Of a stretch of 64,000 nucleotides of DNA, positions 36,297 to 44,176 are shown piece after piece (the stretch's first letter is position 1; every line of letters starts with the position of its first letter). The stretch is from Natrinema marinum (GTDB lineage Archaea > Halobacteriota > Halobacteria > Halobacteriales > Natrialbaceae). The stretch covers positions 806,001-870,000 of the forward strand of contig NZ_CP100763.1 in NCBI RefSeq assembly GCF_024296685.1, read 5' to 3'. A program made the translations under genes and the position numbers. The notes beneath the pieces are model-generated. The model worked only from the letters and a program-made list of their open reading frames with translations, ran no database searches and was not told the origin of the DNA.

Positions 36297-37223
36297 ATGG
36301 GCGAGACGATACCGATCGCCGTGCCACGGAAGGGGCGACCGCTCGAGTCGGTGCTCGATCGACTCGCGGAGCGCCTCGACGTTCCCGACCTCGCAGATGA
36401 CATCACGTCGACGCTGCGCCACGAGAAGGCGCTCACGAAAGGAACGCTCGACGCCGACGAAGCGGATGTCTACCATCGTCTCGCAGACTACAGCACCGTC
36501 GACGACCCGACCGAGCCCGAGTATACGCTGCTCCGCGACGATCGCGCCGGAAAGCCACGGCGAATCGTCTTCGATAGCGTCACGGTCCCGCTCGAGGGAA
36601 TCGTGGACGCGCCCGACGACGCCGCGGTTCAACTCGTCGGTCGCGAGGAACCGTTCCGCTCGCTTCGCACCCACGAGTTCGCGCTGGGCTTCGACAGCGC
36701 CGATCTCGTCCTGGAGGAAGTCGTCGAACTGCGGCCGGAGCCCCTCGGCCGGATCGCCGACGTGAACGCTCGGATCGACCCGTCCGACACCGACGTGCAG
36801 GTCGTCACCGGCCTCGGCGATACCGTCTACCACACGCTGTTGGCCACGCCCGAGGCGGTCCCCTCGGCGGAATCGATCGATCGGGACTTCCTCGAGGCCT
36901 ACGAGGGCCCGCTGTGTATCGAGCCCCGATACGAGCGACTCGTTCAGGCAGTGCTCGGAACGCGGACGCTCGACGGGATCGACTTTCACTATCCCGAGGA
37001 GGGTCGCGAGGAGGAGGCGGCTATCGCCGACGCCGGTCTGGGCGTCTACCTGACCGTCACCGGCTCGACCGCTCGCGACCACGGCCTCCTGCTCGGCGAG
37101 CAGTTGTTCCCCAGCGAGACCGTGTTGCTCGAGAACACCGCGGAAACGACCGAGACGATCGAGTTCGTCCGCTCGCTGTTGAACGGGACTGACCTCGAGA
37201 CGGAACTCGCGGTCGGCCGATAG
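36297..37223 (+). CDS. HisG-like (ATP phosphoribosyltransferase-fold) protein
   Basis: 308 residues. The start IPIAVPRKGRPLESVLDRLA parallels the HisG N-terminus (IAVPNKGRL...). A late segment, AGLGVYLTVTGSTARDHGL, parallels the HisG PRPP loop (VDLVSTGSTLRANGL), and LCIEPRYERLVQAVLG parallels the HisG domain-2 entry. The middle contains a 70-residue stretch unlike HisG (RHEKALTKGTLDADEADV...). True hisG is normally conserved and separate, so this is probably a diverged paralogue with altered substrate or a binding role. The relation is by motif pattern only. Confidence 0.6.
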   Translation: MGETIPIAVPRKGRPLESVLDRLAERLDVPDLADDITSTLRHEKALTKGTLDADEADVYHRLADYSTVDDPTEPEYTLLRDDRAGKPRRIVFDSVTVPLEGIVDAPDDAAVQLVGREEPFRSLRTHEFALGFDSADLVLEEVVELRPEPLGRIADVNARIDPSDTDVQVVTGLGDTVYHTLLATPEAVPSAESIDRDFLEAYEGPLCIEPRYERLVQAVLGTRTLDGIDFHYPEEGREEEAAIADAGLGVYLTVTGSTARDHGLLLGEQLFPSETVLLENTAETTETIEFVRSLLNGTDLETELAVGR

Positions 37224-37349
37224 CTCCGAACGACGGGGGTCGATCGGCCCACTCGTGCTGTACCGGCAGGGGGTTTCGTCATCGCTGTCCGAGCGAGGGG
37301 CCGATAGGGTCGGAACGTTCTCGCGGTCGTTTCGGTCAGATACCGTCAC

Positions 37350-37359
37350 CAATTATACA
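37350..37359 (+). promoter_or_regulatory. TATA box of the PQQ-propeller gene
   Basis: CAATTATACA lies 23 bases before the ATG at 37383, a near-ideal box for a leaderless transcript. Confidence 0.65.
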
Positions 37360-37382
37360 CGCGACACCGAACGGTCGGCGTG

Positions 37383-38600
37383 ATGGTCCCCTCCAGACGA
37401 CGATTCCTCGAAGCGGCCGGGTTCGCGGTCGCCGGTTCGATCGGTACCGCGTTCGTCTCCGCCAGTGCGGAATCCGATCCCGAATCCGAGTACGAGTGGC
37501 CGATGGCGCGGTACGACCCCGCTGGAACCGGGTATCACCCCATGGCGTCCGGGCCGAAAGACGGTGTCGAGGTCGCCTGGGAACACGACGCGACCGACTG
37601 GTTTCGCGGGACGGCGCCGCCGATCCGTCGCGGCGAGACGATTTACGCTGCGGGAAACGGCCTCCTCGCACTGGACAGCGAGACCGGAACGCGGCAGTTC
37701 GGTTCTCCCGGGCCGTATCAGTCGGGCCTCGCCCGCGCTCGGACGTCGGTCTACGACACCGACACGCTCGCGGTGACCGCACCGTCCGGCATTTTCGGAG
37801 TGAATTCCGGTGGTGGCATCGATCTCCCGGTACTGAATCGATCCATCGGTGCCGAGCGATGGGCGGGACCGCAGTCCTCCGGTCCTGGGTTCTTCGGTCC
37901 CGCAGACCCGGCGACTCCGGTCGCTGCCGACGGCACGATTTACACCGCAGTTCCCGGGACGAACTCGATCGTCGCACTCGATCCCGACGACGGCCGGGTT
38001 CGATGGCGAAACACCCACCACCAAGACGACAAAGTGAGCGTCTCGTTCAACCGACCCGCCGTAACGGACGGTCTCGTCTTCGTCACGAACTGGCCCTGGC
38101 AGGTAACTGCCTACGACGCCGAGACGGGAGCGCAACGCTGGCAGCGTGAACTCGGCGAACAGACGGTCCTCGCCCCAGTTGCGACCGAGATGGGGGTCGT
38201 CGTCCCGACTCGCAACGATGTCCGGCTGCTCGACGCGACCAGCGGGGAACGCCTGTGGAAACGGACCCACGGCGGAAACATCACCGAGTGCGTACCCGCG
38301 GTGGCCGACGGGACCGTCTACCTCCCCGACCAACGGGAGTCGATGCACGCGTTCGACCTCGAGACCGGCGAGGAACTGTGGACGACGCCGTTCGATGGCC
38401 CGGCGTCGCCGGTAGTCGCCGACGGGGTCGTGTACGCGGTTCGGTCGGGGTTCTCGCTGGTCGCAATCGATGCTGCCTCCGGCGAGCAACGGTTCGAGTA
38501 CCGGCCGTCGCAAGTCCCGCTTTCGACGCCGATCGTCGGCGACGAGGTTCTCTACGCCGCCAATCGCAACCGGGTCATCGCCCTGGGGGAAGCGACATGA
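37383..38600 (+). CDS. Tat-exported PQQ-like beta-propeller protein
   Basis: 405 residues with a twin-arginine signal (PSRRRFLEAAGFAVAG) and at least six PQQ/WD-like blades, each with a D-x-x-(T/S)-G-x-x-x-W core: LALDSETGTRQF, VALDPDDGRVRW, TAYDAETGAQRW, RLLDATSGERLW, HAFDLETGEELW, VAIDAASGEQRF. There are no dehydrogenase cofactor residues that I can identify, so it is probably a structural or binding propeller outside the cell. It overlaps the next gene by 4 nt (ATGA), so the two products probably act together at the membrane. Confidence 0.85.
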   Translation: MVPSRRRFLEAAGFAVAGSIGTAFVSASAESDPESEYEWPMARYDPAGTGYHPMASGPKDGVEVAWEHDATDWFRGTAPPIRRGETIYAAGNGLLALDSETGTRQFGSPGPYQSGLARARTSVYDTDTLAVTAPSGIFGVNSGGGIDLPVLNRSIGAERWAGPQSSGPGFFGPADPATPVAADGTIYTAVPGTNSIVALDPDDGRVRWRNTHHQDDKVSVSFNRPAVTDGLVFVTNWPWQVTAYDAETGAQRWQRELGEQTVLAPVATEMGVVVPTRNDVRLLDATSGERLWKRTHGGNITECVPAVADGTVYLPDQRESMHAFDLETGEELWTTPFDGPASPVVADGVVYAVRSGFSLVAIDAASGEQRFEYRPSQVPLSTPIVGDEVLYAANRNRVIALGEAT

Positions 38601-39406
38601 CGGCCGAGCCGACCGACGGACCGGTCAGGGATTCCCCGGCGTCGTCGCCGTCCGAGACGAAAACCGGGGCGGTGTTACGAACAGTGAGCGCCCGCCTCCG
38701 CCGTGATCCGGGACTCGTCGTCCCGTTTACGATCGCCGGGTTGCTCGTCGCGCTCGCCGACCGGCTCCGTCGGTGGGATCCCCTGCCGGTGGCGACACCG
38801 GACTCGTTTACCCGGACGGTCAGCGTCCAGCAGTCGGTCTTCCCGCAGGGAACTCCCCGAACGGTCAGACACGTCGGTGCGTTCGTCGACCTCCGCCTTC
38901 CGTATCTCCTCGGCGCCGTCGCCCTCGAGTCGCTCGTCGTTCTGGTGATCGGCCTCGCCGGGTGGATGACGATCACGCGCGCGTTCGGGGCCGAGCGTCG
39001 GCTCGAGTCGGCCGCTCGCTATCTCGGACTCCTCTCGGTAGTCGCGCTCCTCTCTCGCTCGTTCGGGTCGCCGTCGCTCGAGGTCGGAAGCCTCGTCCTC
39101 GGCGCGTTGGCGATCATCACCGTCGCTCTCGTCGGAATTCACCTGTTTCTCTTTCCCGGTTTTCTGGCCGCTGGCGAGTCGTTCGCGACGGCGCTCCGGA
39201 AGAGCTTTCTGGCGCCTCGAGGCCGGCGGTGGCCCGTCTTCTGGCTCATCGGTCTGCTCGGGCTCGCGTCCTGGGGGCTCGCACAAGTCCCGGTTGCGGG
39301 CGGCTTCCTGAGTACCGCAGTGGTGGCCCCCGTTCACGCCGTCTCGCTTGCCGTGCTGCTCGATGGCGCGGAGAGTAAGAGGGCAGCCGGTCAGCACAGT
39401 GACTGA
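38597..39406 (+). CDS. Polytopic membrane protein coupled to the propeller gene
   Basis: 269 residues with about five hydrophobic segments (PFTIAGLLVALADRL, LPYLLGAVALESLVVLVIGLA, VGSLVLGALAIITVALVGIHLF, FWLIGLLGLASWGLAQV, STAVVAPVHAVSLAVLL). A loop between the first two (about 65-95) is polar and outside. It resembles the general layout of haloarchaeal DUF4013-like or YIP-type membrane proteins, but I cannot assign it. Translational coupling to the propeller gene suggests a membrane anchor or partner. Confidence 0.7.
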   Translation: MTAEPTDGPVRDSPASSPSETKTGAVLRTVSARLRRDPGLVVPFTIAGLLVALADRLRRWDPLPVATPDSFTRTVSVQQSVFPQGTPRTVRHVGAFVDLRLPYLLGAVALESLVVLVIGLAGWMTITRAFGAERRLESAARYLGLLSVVALLSRSFGSPSLEVGSLVLGALAIITVALVGIHLFLFPGFLAAGESFATALRKSFLAPRGRRWPVFWLIGLLGLASWGLAQVPVAGGFLSTAVVAPVHAVSLAVLLDGAESKRAAGQHSD

Positions 39407-39425
39407 CCGTTCTGACGGGCCATAA

Positions 39426-39944
39426 TCAAGGAAGCAGCCAGTCGACGCTCGAGGCACAGGTCGACGAGCCGCTAGTCCCGTCTTCCTCGAGCGTCAGGTG
39501 GTGCTCTTGCTGTCGCTCGGGACACGTTTCGATATCGGTGTGCACGTGCGTCTCGTTGTTGCCGACATCCTCGACGATGTAGACCGTGACGTTGCCCGGC
39601 GTCCAGCCGTCGATCGTCGTGGTCGCCTCGTCGCCGGGTTTGACGGTGACCTGCTGGGACGGGATGCCGTCGTCGGCCACCGTCACGTTCCGGTATCCTT
39701 CGGGCCAGATCAACTGGGAGAGCGTCGCGAGCCGTCGGTCGCCGTCTTCGGTGGTGATAGCGAAGTTGGTGAGCAGTGCCGTCTGTCTGTCCTCGACGGT
39801 GTATGCAGTCACTCTGTACGTCGTGTCGTCCTCGTTTTCGACCGTCAGCGTCGGCGGCGCGTCGATGACCGCACCGGCGGCGACGGTGAGGCCGCTGAGG
39901 AGGATCAGGCCGGCAAGCAGGACGCCCACTCGTCGTGAGGCCAT
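39426..39944 (-). CDS. Secreted or membrane-anchored hypothetical protein
   Basis: 172 residues with an N-terminal signal/anchor helix (RRVGVLLAGLILLSGLTVAAGAV) and a beta-rich exported domain (TLTVENEDDTTYRVTAYTVED, GYRNVTVADDGIPSQQVTVKPG) ending in a Cys pair (ETCPERQQEHH, SSTCASS) that could form a disulfide. The ATG at 39944 is supported by a TATA element at 39969-39979. It converges with the gene pair at 37.4-39.4 kb. No family recognised. Confidence 0.7.
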   Translation of the reverse strand: MASRRVGVLLAGLILLSGLTVAAGAVIDAPPTLTVENEDDTTYRVTAYTVEDRQTALLTNFAITTEDGDRRLATLSQLIWPEGYRNVTVADDGIPSQQVTVKPGDEATTTIDGWTPGNVTVYIVEDVGNNETHVHTDIETCPERQQEHHLTLEEDGTSGSSTCASSVDWLLP

Positions 39945-39968
39945 ACTGGTCGTCGTGTCGGCAATACT

Positions 39969-39979
39969 GAAATAATTCC
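39969..39979 (-). promoter_or_regulatory. TATA box of the secreted hypothetical gene
   Basis: On the minus strand GGAATTATTTC, 24 bases before the ATG at 39944. It argues against the longer open frame that starts at 40019. Confidence 0.5.
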
Positions 39980-40102
39980 CCATTCGGTTCCGAAACTCTC
40001 TCTCTCTCCGGTACGCCACAGGCGCTCGCTAGCGCCGAAGCACGCCCGTCGCGTTCTCGGATCGACCCGACGAGATCGAACCCCGCCACGGGAGTGAATC
40101 AG

Positions 40103-40122
40103 TATAGCGCTATGAAGTTTAC
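40103..40122 (+). repeat. Left arm of the 20-bp inverted repeat (copy 2)
   Basis: TATAGCGCTATGAAGTTTAC. Its reverse complement matches 42513-42532 at 18 of 20 positions, and with three further flanking bases at 20 of 23. The two arms face each other across the recombinase unit, 2.4 kb apart. Confidence 0.55.
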
Positions 40123-40285
40123 TTGACCAGACAGAGACTGCTAGATTGAGTGTGAATGTAGTAACTATTCGGGAATTTCCACGAATCCGGCCACAAGAAG
40201 GCCAGAAACACTACTTTCGACCATCGCGGATACCTCGATACACTCCGACGACGCATCGTTCGCAACCGTGTCGATGCCATCACGA

Positions 40286-41335
40286 TCAGCGCTCGGTCAC
40301 GGAGTAAATACAGTCGAGATAGGTCTCCTGAACCCGATCGCCCCAGTTGTGCGTGTACGTATCGATCACGTCGCCGGCGACGTCGCCGCGAAGGTACTGG
40401 ACGATCCCTCGATCGCCGGTCCGATCCCGCAGATGCGTGGTGAAGAAGTGACGGAAGTAGTGTGGCGTCACGTTCTCTTGGGTACCGCCGCCGGTCCGGT
40501 ACCAGCCGCGCTCTCGAGCGTGTTTCTCGACGATATAGCGCACGTCCGACGGCTCGAGGCGTTCGCCCCACGACTCGCCGGTATCGAGGAAGAGGGGCCG
40601 CGCCGGCGACACCGCGTCCGGGCGGATCGCCAGCCACTCGAGGAGCGCGCGCCGAAGTTCGTCGTCGACCGGCACGACGGTATCGCGCTTTCGCTTGTTC
40701 GAGGCCGTCCGCTCCTCGCCGTTGACGGTCGTCCCGCGGGCCGGCTCTGCCGAGACGAACAGCGACGAGGGCCGGCGCTCGAGTCCGACCCGCGGAGACC
40801 ACTCGAGGTCGATCTCGGGCGTCTCGAGGGAGAGGTCGCACAGATCGAGATTGCAGAGTTCGCCGACGCGCATCCCCGTTTTGAGCAGGGTGATCACGAC
40901 GGCTCGCTCGAGTGGATGTGCGATATCGGCAACGAACGACCGCATTTCGCCGACCGAGATGTCCCGTCTGGTCGGGTTCGTATCGATCGATTCGGACATC
41001 TCCTCCATGACCAGCGCCATCGGATTCTCGTCGAAGACGCCGACGCGGGCCATGTAATCGTAGAATCGGTTGAGATACGACGCGTAGGACGCGATCGTAC
41101 TGTCTTCGAACTCGCCGCGCAGCGAGTGAATCCAGGCCATACACTCCCGGCGTTCGGCCGCCCCGACGGCGTCGACCTCGAAGCGCTCGGCGACGAACGC
41201 CTCGAACCGCCGGAGGACGCGCTCGTAGGCCTCGAGCGTCCGTTCGCTCTTGCCGTGGTAGCGCTGGTCGTCGAGGAAGTACGCGATCGGATCGTCGACA
41301 TCCGCCGGCGCTGTGGCCCCGGGCTCAGTCGCCAT
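40286..41335 (-). CDS. Tyrosine recombinase/integrase (XerC/D-like)
   Basis: 349 residues. A SAM-like N-terminal core-binding domain (about 15-120, SERTLEAYERVLRRFEAFV) precedes the catalytic domain. Catalytic residues are visible: R156 (TGMRVGEL), a lysine in the SNKRKRDTV beta-hairpin (K214/K216), the H292-R295 box (PHYFRHFFTTHL), H329 (YTHNWGD) and nucleophile Y339. All are intact, so it should be active. The start overlaps the upstream RHH/winged-helix gene by 11 nt. It could be a chromosomal Xer-type enzyme or the integrase of a small element. Confidence 0.9.
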   Translation of the reverse strand: MATEPGATAPADVDDPIAYFLDDQRYHGKSERTLEAYERVLRRFEAFVAERFEVDAVGAAERRECMAWIHSLRGEFEDSTIASYASYLNRFYDYMARVGVFDENPMALVMEEMSESIDTNPTRRDISVGEMRSFVADIAHPLERAVVITLLKTGMRVGELCNLDLCDLSLETPEIDLEWSPRVGLERRPSSLFVSAEPARGTTVNGEERTASNKRKRDTVVPVDDELRRALLEWLAIRPDAVSPARPLFLDTGESWGERLEPSDVRYIVEKHARERGWYRTGGGTQENVTPHYFRHFFTTHLRDRTGDRGIVQYLRGDVAGDVIDTYTHNWGDRVQETYLDCIYSVTER

Positions 41336-41729
41336 CGCCGCCTCCGTCGACCGTGGTGTACCCGCCGTGGCGACCGCTGTATCGAATCCGGTTGTTCGCC
41401 TGGAGTTTCTCGAGCGTCTCGTCCAGTCGCGACTCGATATCGTCGGAGACCGACTCGAGGAGTTCGTCCCACGAGTACGTGTCAGACGAGAGTGATTCGA
41501 GGACCTGTCTTTCGAGGCCGTTACCCCCAGGGTCTGGGGCCGGAGAACCGGAGTCCGTCTCGTCGGTCGAATCGGGTTCGAACCCCTTTCGACCGGCCTG
41601 TACCATCGTCCGGACGAACTCGCTTTGGCTCATCTCGAGATCGTCGGCGTGAGATTGCCACTCGGCTTTCTGGTAGGCCGGCACGTACGTTTTAACAGAT
41701 TTTCTAGAGGTATCCGCCGAGTCACCCAT
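41325..41729 (-). CDS. RHH plus winged-helix protein (DUF5805-like) coupled to recombinase
   Basis: 134 residues. The N-terminal half is a ribbon-helix-helix type domain (KSVKTYVPAYQKAEWQSHAD, MSQSEFVRTMVQAGRKGF). An acidic linker follows, then a winged-helix segment (ESLSSDTYSWDELLESV, RLDETLEKLQANNRIRYSGRHGGYTTV). With two DNA-binding modules it may act as the recombination directionality or regulatory partner of the recombinase it overlaps by 11 nt. The ATG at 41729 is preferred. An ATG at 41768 is too close to the TATA box (41781-41790). Confidence 0.78.
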   Translation of the reverse strand: MGDSADTSRKSVKTYVPAYQKAEWQSHADDLEMSQSEFVRTMVQAGRKGFEPDSTDETDSGSPAPDPGGNGLERQVLESLSSDTYSWDELLESVSDDIESRLDETLEKLQANNRIRYSGRHGGYTTVDGGGDGD

Positions 41730-41780
41730 ACGTCGTTCATCAGACGCGATGACCTTCAACCTTCCCATGATTCGAGCTAA

Positions 41781-41790
41781 GTATATTTAT
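41781..41790 (-). promoter_or_regulatory. TATA box of the recombinase operon
   Basis: On the minus strand ATAAATATAC, about 50 bases before the ATG at 41729. It predicts a start site near 41760 and a roughly 30-base leader. Confidence 0.55.
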
Positions 41791-41828
41791 CTCTGTTAGT
41801 GGTCCGTAATCTCTCCGGAACCTGTCCC

Positions 41829-41845
41829 CGTTATTTGAGATAACG
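41829..41845. promoter_or_regulatory. Inverted repeat upstream of the recombinase operon
   Basis: CGTTAT-TTGAG-ATAACG, six-base perfect arms with a five-base spacer, 39 bases upstream of the TATA box. It is suited to binding by the RHH protein (autoregulation), or it could be the core of a recombination site. Assignment is by symmetry and position only. Confidence 0.4.
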
Positions 41846-42512
41846 TTTAAGCACGGGATACGCGATCGGATAATAGAATTGCCAGTGGAGGACCACAATT
41901 TAGGATATAAGACTGACTGGGGCAAGCACTCGAGCGAAGTAACGGCCGTCTGAGCGAACGAAGTGCTGTCGTTTTCAGAGACCGGTCTCGAAACAACGCT
42001 CGAAAAACGGCGATGGGCTACGATCGTCGTGGTCGATGACGGCCCTCCTTCGGCGAGCCAGTGGCAACCGACTTGGGTCAGAAACAGACTGTCTCCCGAT
42101 TCGTTCCGCGATGGTGGTCTATCGATTCACGCTCGGTTGGGGCCTGCTCGCTATCTACCGACGGCTGGGCGAATTGAAACGGGGCCTGCGAGTTCCCGAG
42201 TCGCGTCTGTCGATCGACTGAAAGCGTCGGCGGCCGTACTCGCCTCTCTGCGCCTCCGTACTCGGCCGCAGTCGATCTTCTTATCTCTTTGCACCGTCTT
42301 CGTCCTCCCTGAGGGGGCACAGACGGCTCTAGAGGGCGGTCAGCACTCTCTCACTGGTGCATTCCCCTCTCGAGGGGGCCCCGTTCGTCGCCACCGTCGT
42401 ACTGCCACAGGAGGGTGGAACAGCGCGCCGTCGCGTTTCGATTCCTCCGGGGTGTGCCGTTCGTTTCCCCAGAGTCGTCGTCTCGAGCCCACTGCCGACG
42501 ACTATCGGGCTC

Positions 42513-42532
42513 GTAAACTTCATGGTGCTATA
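42513..42532 (-). repeat. Right arm of the 20-bp inverted repeat (copy 3)
   Basis: On the plus strand GTAAACTTCATGGTGCTATA, the reverse complement of 40103-40122 with 2 mismatches. On the minus strand the following GAG is shared with copy 1 at 15290-15309. It lies 43 bp from the 3' end of the PH-domain gene. Confidence 0.55.
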
Positions 42533-42574
42533 CAGAGTGGCCAAGTATGACGAGCGAGAACGAGCGCGTCTCGA

Positions 42575-44176
42575 TTACAGTTCGCCGTCGTCGACCGCTT
42601 CGTCGTCCACCGTCGTGCTCGCATCCCATCTTCCCCGACTGCTCGTTCGCTGTTGCTTGCGAACGCGAAGTCGCTCCTGTAACCGCTCCTCGATTTCGGT
42701 CTGGAGCTCGAGCCCCCGCATTGCGTCCACGTCGTAGGCCGTCGCGGCGCGCCCGAAAAACGAGGCGGAGCTGGCGGTGTCCGCCGTCACGCTGGCGAGA
42801 CCGCGCCGTCGTTGGAAGATCGTCGATTCGTGGAGGACGGCCTGTACTCGGTAGTGCGGGACGACCTTCGTCGTTCGCCGCCAGAACCCCGTGCGCGTGA
42901 GGAAGTATCGCTCGCCGACGCGAAATCCCCGGTTCGTCCACTTGAGGTGGGCGGCAATGGGGGCGATGACCGCGAGGGCGGCGACGAGGTACCACCGCCG
43001 GACGAACGGGGCGTACCGCGCGATCAGGTACGCGAGGCCGACGACGACGGCGACGACGAGCAGGTAGCGGACCGCGTAGCGTTCTCGCGAGCGTCGCGGG
43101 GGCGACTCTAAATCGACCGGCCCGAACGGTTCGATCGCACGCGCGAGCGCACCTACCCGATCGGCGTCGGCGAGGGGAATCGCGGACTCCGTTCCGCGGG
43201 CACCGGACTGGCCGGGCGCGTAGCCGGCGGTCTCGACGCTCAACGCGGCGTACCCGAACCAGCGATAGGGAATCGACTCGGAGATCGTCAGCGCCTGCAC
43301 TTTCTCGAGGGGGATCGTGCCGCTGTAGCGCTGGAGGAGGCCCCGCTCGTAGTAGAGTTCGTCGTCGGTGCGGGTAAGCCGGAAGCCGTAGTACCGGGAA
43401 ACCGTCAGGGCCGCGCTCAGCACCCAGGCGGCGAGCGCGAAAAGCAGGAGGCCCCAGACGAGGGCGAGCACTCCGCTCGCGGGCCCCGGAAGGGCCTCCA
43501 TGCGGTCGACGGGGACCAGCGTCGTGGGGTCGAGGCCGCTGGCGAAGGAAAGCGCGATGCCACCGAGGACGCTGGCACCCGGATCGATGGTGAAGATGCT
43601 CAGGACCGCGAGTTCTCGAGGCTGGATCTCGAATAGGACTTCCTCCTCCGCGGCGGCCGTCGTCTCGCGGGCTGTGGGAGTCCCCTCGAGTCCGGTCTCG
43701 AGCGCGTCGGCGTCACCTCCCTCGTCGGCCGCGTCGGCGCTCGCGCCGCGTCGCAGTTGCCGTCTGAGGCGGCGAGCCTCGTCTTCGTCAACGTACCGGA
43801 GGCTGACCTCGGTCTCACCACCGCCGGCGGTCTCGATGTGGACCGCGGCGATTCCGAGGAGCCGTTCGACGACGTTCTGTCGGATGTCGACGTTCTGGAC
43901 CCGTCCGAGTGGGAGTTCGCGATCCCGACGCGAGATCACGCCGGAGGTAACGTCGAACGTGTCCGCGGTGAGTTCGTAGTGGAACCGCTGGTAGTAGGCG
44001 AACTCGTAGACGATACCCATAACGATCCCGATGGTGACGAGCCCGAACACCGAGAGGAGGTTCATCCCGTTGCTGCCGGGCGAGACGACGACGCCGATGA
44101 CGAAGAAGACGAACCCCGTGTTGAGGCTGCGCGAGAGCGACCGGACGGCGATCGAGGCGGGGTGGAGTTTCTTCAT
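42575..44176 (-). CDS. Large PH-domain (bPH2/DUF304, YdbT-like) membrane protein, copy 1
   Basis: 533 residues with about three bacterial PH (bPH2) units between pairs of membrane helices. The first is around residues 70-150 (FDVTSGVISRRDRELPLGRVQNVDIRQ, then LLGIAAVHIETAGGGETEV), the second around 275-330 (ERGLLQRYSGTIPLEKVQALTI) and the third around 410-500 (FFLTRTGFWRRTTKVVPHYRVQAV). The C-terminus is charged. Bacillus YdbT of this type confers resistance to an antimicrobial together with YdbS. The start overlaps the upstream small PH gene by 4 nt. A paralogue is at 50770-52380. Confidence 0.86.
   Translation of the reverse strand: MKKLHPASIAVRSLSRSLNTGFVFFVIGVVVSPGSNGMNLLSVFGLVTIGIVMGIVYEFAYYQRFHYELTADTFDVTSGVISRRDRELPLGRVQNVDIRQNVVERLLGIAAVHIETAGGGETEVSLRYVDEDEARRLRRQLRRGASADAADEGGDADALETGLEGTPTARETTAAAEEEVLFEIQPRELAVLSIFTIDPGASVLGGIALSFASGLDPTTLVPVDRMEALPGPASGVLALVWGLLLFALAAWVLSAALTVSRYYGFRLTRTDDELYYERGLLQRYSGTIPLEKVQALTISESIPYRWFGYAALSVETAGYAPGQSGARGTESAIPLADADRVGALARAIEPFGPVDLESPPRRSRERYAVRYLLVVAVVVGLAYLIARYAPFVRRWYLVAALAVIAPIAAHLKWTNRGFRVGERYFLTRTGFWRRTTKVVPHYRVQAVLHESTIFQRRRGLASVTADTASSASFFGRAATAYDVDAMRGLELQTEIEERLQERLRVRKQQRTSSRGRWDASTTVDDEAVDDGEL

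Larger units (their letters stand above)
39945..40285. other. Gene-free stretch between secreted protein and recombinase
   Basis: 341 bases. It holds the promoter of the secreted protein gene, one arm (40103-40122) of the inverted repeat described separately, and an AT-richer tract (40110-40210) after the recombinase stop. No reading frame looks real. Confidence 0.6.
41730..42574. other. 845-bp stretch with no convincing gene
   Basis: Holds the recombinase promoter, the 41829-41845 inverted repeat, a perfect palindrome GAGACCGGTCTC (41978-41989), and the right arm of the inverted repeat (42513-42532). GC is lower at 41770-41930. Open frames such as 41963-42550 (plus) and 42329-42544 (minus) have mixed, Arg/Ser-rich or truncated products without haloarchaeal acidity and look spurious. 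It may be remnant DNA of an inserted element. Confidence 0.55.

Noticed and set aside
40055-40095. Possible tRNA-like T-arm (GGGGTTCGATCTCG on the minus strand)
   Set aside because: The flanking bases do not pair to a T-stem, and no acceptor, D or anticodon arms could be drawn around it.
41885-41898. GTGGAGGACCAC as a possible dif or att core
   Set aside because: Only four-base arms around a short spacer; too weak to call, and a second better symmetry exists at 41829-41845.
42329-42544. Minus-strand frame beginning MATLYSTMKFTSP across the right repeat arm
   Set aside because: No recognisable domain. The equivalent left arm at 40103 hits a stop after ATGAAGTTTACT, so the shared part is better explained as repeat DNA than as a coding start.
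41963-42550. 195-codon plus-strand open frame in the gene-poor stretch
   Set aside because: The product is Arg/Ser/Pro-rich with a mixed composition, no conserved motif and no acidity typical of haloarchaea. Other frames in the same DNA are equally open.
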